A program made the position numbers and the translations under genes. The notes below the pieces were generated by a model. That model did not search any database and had not been told where the DNA came from. It saw only the letters and a list, made by a program, of their open reading frames with translations. A stretch of 64,000 nt of DNA from Achromobacter pestifer (GTDB taxonomy: Bacteria; Pseudomonadota; Gammaproteobacteria; Burkholderiales; Burkholderiaceae_B): NCBI RefSeq assembly GCF_902859625.1, contig NZ_CADIJX010000001.1, positions 1 to 64,000 of the forward strand, given 5' to 3'. Positions 60,278-64,000 of the stretch are shown piece by piece; the first letter of the stretch is position 1, and each line of letters opens with the position of its first letter.

Positions 60278-60544
60278 TTATGCTTGCCCGGCCGAGCTCT
60301 TGCGGATAAGCGTCGTACTTTTCAGGATTGCTTTTGCCGCTGAATCTAGCAAGCTGGCCGCCTCTTCCATAGAGCCGGCCGTCGATGAGACATTAGGAAC
60401 ATTAGCCACTTGGTTCGGCACATGCTCGATTTTGACAAGCGCGAATTCAACCAGATCACACGCATGATCGAATTCATGAGAATCCATTTGTTTGCCGCGA
60501 GCCGCAAGATACTCGTAGACGATATTCGATGACGTCCGTTGCAT
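60278..60544 (-). CDS. Small hypothetical protein (88 aa), leftward
   Basis: Helical, acidic, with SNIVYEYLAARGKQMDSHEF and ASLLDSAAKAILKSTTLIRK. No known domain. Base composition is less GC-rich than the phage core, like the neighbouring glycosyltransferase gene with which it may form an accessory pair. Confidence 0.6.
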   Translation of the reverse strand: MQRTSSNIVYEYLAARGKQMDSHEFDHACDLVEFALVKIEHVPNQVANVPNVSSTAGSMEEAASLLDSAAKAILKSTTLIRKSSAGQA

Positions 60545-60592
60545 AATTATTCCGAGATCAGTTAGTTAGAGATGTGGTGCTCACGGACCAAT

Positions 60593-61735
60593 TCATAGGA
60601 ATTTGTCCAGGAAGGTCAAGAACTCGGTGCGATCTAATGCCACGTCGCCGAACTTGTCACCAGGTTGGGCATACTTCAAGTCCATGGGCTCGACGTAGTA
60701 GACGCCGTGCTGACCGCCTAGGTGCTGGGCAGTTCGGAAATAGCTCACGCGATTCAAATTGGTGTGCATGATCTCCACAATCTTGCACCCGGGCTTGGCA
60801 TAAATGGCGTTGGCAATACCCATGCCGTGCTGGCCCACCACTACTTCGGCTTCGCTGAAATAGTTGGCTTGTTCTAGCTTGCTCATCGATCCAGGATCAA
60901 TGACATCGAAACCGCGCTTTACGAAATCCGCTTGAACGTACCGCTCATTTATCAGGCGCCGCATTCCGGCGCGCTCGCGGGAGACGAAGATCCGCTTCGG
61001 CCGCTTGGTGTTCACCTTGGCGTCTCGGGCGGCCTTCTTTACCCTTTCGCCCGTTGCGGGGTAGAAAGACGAAGGCGTGTGCAAGTGGCCGAAGCTAAAG
61101 AACGAGGGGATGTATACCTCGCTGAACTTCATCCATTGCCGCTCGACCTGCACGATATTCTTGGCAGGGATGCCGAAGGCTACGAGCATTTCAAAAATGC
61201 TTGTTCCGTTTAGGTTCGGCACGATGAACTTGAGATTTTTGAAATCCAAGCCGATCTGTTCCAGGGCGACCAACGAAGGCAGCGACTCACGCAACAGGTG
61301 ATCGATGTTGTAGAAGGTGTAAAGCCATACACAAGGGCCCGAGAACTCGAGAGGCTCGACGCTCGATTCATCGAACTCTATGACGTCGTCTTGCTCCCAT
61401 CCGAATACGCGTTGCTTGACGTACGCTTCCTTGGACAGGTTGTTCAGGAAGTTGTAGGCGTAGTTCTCGCCGAAAAAGATTGGCCAGTAGCGGCTGATGC
61501 CCTCGGGCCGCGGCCCGATGAGGCAATCCTTAATCTTCGTTGTGTAACAAATCGGCGATACGAAATTCTTCGTGAAAATATCGGACAGTCGTTTCTCGTC
61601 GCTATCGACTCTGTCATTTTGCGTGACTGTTTCGATAGGGAACTCTAGGGACTTGTGGTGCTGGTGCAAAAAGAACTCACAGGAATCGTGAGTCTCTTTA
61701 GTCAGCAGGCGTAGGTCAAATGGGCGGTATTGCAC
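60593..61735 (-). CDS. GT61-family (DUF563) glycosyltransferase, probable lysogenic-conversion gene
   Basis: 380 aa starting at GTG 61735. Recognisable GT61 pattern: WLYTFYNIDHLLRESLPSLV, KRIFVSRERAGMRRLINERY, AEVVVGQHGMGIANAIYAKP and GCKIVEIMHTNLNRVSYF. Such enzymes decorate surface polysaccharides. It is more AT-rich than its surroundings and opposite in direction to the lysis genes, typical of an acquired cargo gene. Altering LPS or capsule to block superinfection is a reasonable inference. Confidence 0.85.
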   Translation of the reverse strand: MQYRPFDLRLLTKETHDSCEFFLHQHHKSLEFPIETVTQNDRVDSDEKRLSDIFTKNFVSPICYTTKIKDCLIGPRPEGISRYWPIFFGENYAYNFLNNLSKEAYVKQRVFGWEQDDVIEFDESSVEPLEFSGPCVWLYTFYNIDHLLRESLPSLVALEQIGLDFKNLKFIVPNLNGTSIFEMLVAFGIPAKNIVQVERQWMKFSEVYIPSFFSFGHLHTPSSFYPATGERVKKAARDAKVNTKRPKRIFVSRERAGMRRLINERYVQADFVKRGFDVIDPGSMSKLEQANYFSEAEVVVGQHGMGIANAIYAKPGCKIVEIMHTNLNRVSYFRTAQHLGGQHGVYYVEPMDLKYAQPGDKFGDVALDRTEFLTFLDKFL

Positions 61736-61898
61736 GCTGCCTATCTTCCGGTTGAAGTGCCTATGGCCGAGCGCGCAATATGCGCGGCACTCCGTAACGC
61801 CATAAGACAGAATCTAGGCATTCTACGACAAAGCTGACGTGTTTCTTAATAACAACTGACCTAGCGCTTAACGATTGCTTATTTGAAGCTGAATATCG

Positions 61899-62135
61899 TC
61901 AACTTTTGGTGGCATCTTCCTGCGGCCCGCGCTCCTTTGATAGCTTGATCTCGTCGTCCGCGCCAATTTCCCGTAGCCATGCGCCGCAACCCTCGTCCGG
62001 GAAGGTGGCCGCTATCGTGTGCTCTGGATCCCGGCGGCAGTACGGCCTGCGTCCCTGGTCAGTTGTTTCACCGTGCCAGTGGGTACAGGTCCAGCACCCG
62101 CCGAGATTTGTGGGCATGGGCTTGAAGTAGGACAT
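61899..62135 (-). CDS. Small Cys-rich protein under a LexA-type box
   Basis: About 78 aa if started at ATG 62135 (an in-frame ATG at 62156 lies before the SOS box). It contains LGGCWTCTHWHGETTDQGRR, then PYCRRDPEHTIAATFPDEGC and CGAWLREIG. The four or more Cys could bind a metal. Unknown family. It is the last prophage gene before attR and sits 3 bp from a perfect CTGT-N8-ACAG site, with no visible Shine-Dalgarno. Confidence 0.6.
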   Translation of the reverse strand: MSYFKPMPTNLGGCWTCTHWHGETTDQGRRPYCRRDPEHTIAATFPDEGCGAWLREIGADDEIKLSKERGPQEDATKS

Positions 62136-62137
62136 AA

Positions 62138-62153
62138 CTGTATAAATATACAG
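62138..62153 (-). promoter_or_regulatory. LexA-type SOS box
   Basis: CTGTATAAATATACAG, a 16-bp palindrome with one central mismatch that fits CTGT-N8-ACAG exactly. It lies immediately upstream of the small Cys-rich gene and includes a TATA-rich core that could serve as its -10. Confidence 0.75.
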
Positions 62154-62180
62154 CATGGTGTCCGGGCTGCGCGCGGGCGC

Positions 62181-62202
62181 TTGGGGGACTTTTGGGGGAC
62201 TT
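62181..62202. repeat. Tandem 11-bp repeat near attR
   Basis: TTGGGGGACTT occurs twice in direct tandem (62181-62191, 62192-62202), about 90 bp inside attR. A possible arm-type site for integrase or excisionase. Confidence 0.55.
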
Positions 62203-62268
62203 CTGTAGTCAGTACGGTACAAAACAGTGCAAAATGGGTAATGAGCGCCTGCCGTAAGTTGTTGATAA

Positions 62269-63816
<1,548 letters not shown>

Positions 63817-63849
63817 TCCAGTACAGTCAACCTCCATGCCACGCATTAC

Positions 63850-63898
63850 GCACCGGCAGAATCGCGAAATCAGTGCGCGGTTCTGCCGGTGCGGTTTT
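63850..63898 (+). terminator. guaB terminator
   Basis: GCACCGGCAGAA pairs perfectly with TTCTGCCGGTGC, with an inner GCG/CGC, followed by GGTTTTG. Confidence 0.75.
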
Positions 63899-63904
63899 GT
63901 CGAC

Positions 63905-63985
63905 GGGCCGCCCCGAGACAAAACAGCCCCCTCGGGGGGCAGCAAGCCCGCGTAGCGGGTGCGGCGTGGGGGCATTTTTTATTTT
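63905..63985 (+). terminator. Second GC-rich inverted-repeat element ending in a T-run
   Basis: Contains GCCCCCTCGGGGGGC, CCCGCGTAGCGGG and a GTGGGGGC that pairs outward, then ATTTTTTATTTT. It resembles the repeated intergenic terminator-like elements common in Alcaligenaceae chromosomes. Confidence 0.55.
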
Positions 63986-64000
63986 CAACGGGTAGAGTTC

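Overview
The window reads as a high-GC betaproteobacterial chromosome, most likely Achromobacter or a close Alcaligenaceae relative. The reasons are the GC-rich codon use, a Bug-type tricarboxylate receptor next to a divergent LysR gene, and a prophage whose capsid genes resemble the Bordetella phage BPP-1 set (Bbp16- and Bbp19-like proteins). The genus is an inference from gene content; no rRNA or other definitive marker lies in the window.

Region 1 (3-11067, plus strand) is a tight operon. It contains the C-terminal part of a giant RTX/Ca-binding-like surface protein that starts outside the window, a GAF-HlyD adaptor, a PqqD-like/M50-protease-like/HlyD membrane protein, a short SecA paralogue (660 aa) and a small periplasmic HlyD/RND-type adaptor. 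Together they look like a dedicated, non-canonical export machine for the giant protein. This is the best candidate here for an under-described system.

Region 2 (11068-19216) is ordinary host chromosome: a small Imm1-like protein, a secreted protein plus OmpA-like lipid/peptidoglycan protein operon, a Bug receptor and 2-hydroxyacid dehydrogenase divergent from LysR, a DCC-family thiol protein, an HdeD-like/papain-like fusion, and a DUF2239 protein with two perfect 21-bp direct repeats in its promoter.

Region 3 (19217-62306) is a complete-looking prophage of about 43.1 kb bounded by a perfect 18-bp repeat (CCTAGGGTCAACACCTAG). Leftward early genes (32911 to 19296) encode an exonuclease-like RecB/Cas4-type protein, a single-strand DNA binding protein, an HNH protein, a family A DNA polymerase, several small proteins, a VRR-NUC nuclease, a cytosine methyltransferase, an SNF2-type helicase, a DUF3310 protein, a TraR/DksA zinc protein, an excisionase-like protein and an integrase. 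The immunity region (33065-33891) has a cI-like repressor and a divergent Cro-like gene. A shared octamer, TTAGCAAA/TTTGCTAA, marks its probable operators. Rightward genes follow: primase-helicase, a 9-bp iteron-like array, terminase, portal, scaffold, capsid and cement. After a strong terminator come the tail tube proteins, internal virion (ejectosome) proteins including a 1,966-aa polyvalent protein, a tailspike, and a holin / SAR-endolysin / Rz / Rz1 lysis cassette. A short motif, CGGGTGCGCATACCCG, recurs ahead of several late gene blocks. At the right end lie leftward accessory genes: an AT-richer GT61 glycosyltransferase and a small Cys-rich gene under a perfect LexA-type box.

Region 4 (62307-64000) is guaB (IMP dehydrogenase). 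Its -10 element lies about 20 bp from the attR core, so the prophage replaces the sequence immediately upstream of the guaB promoter.
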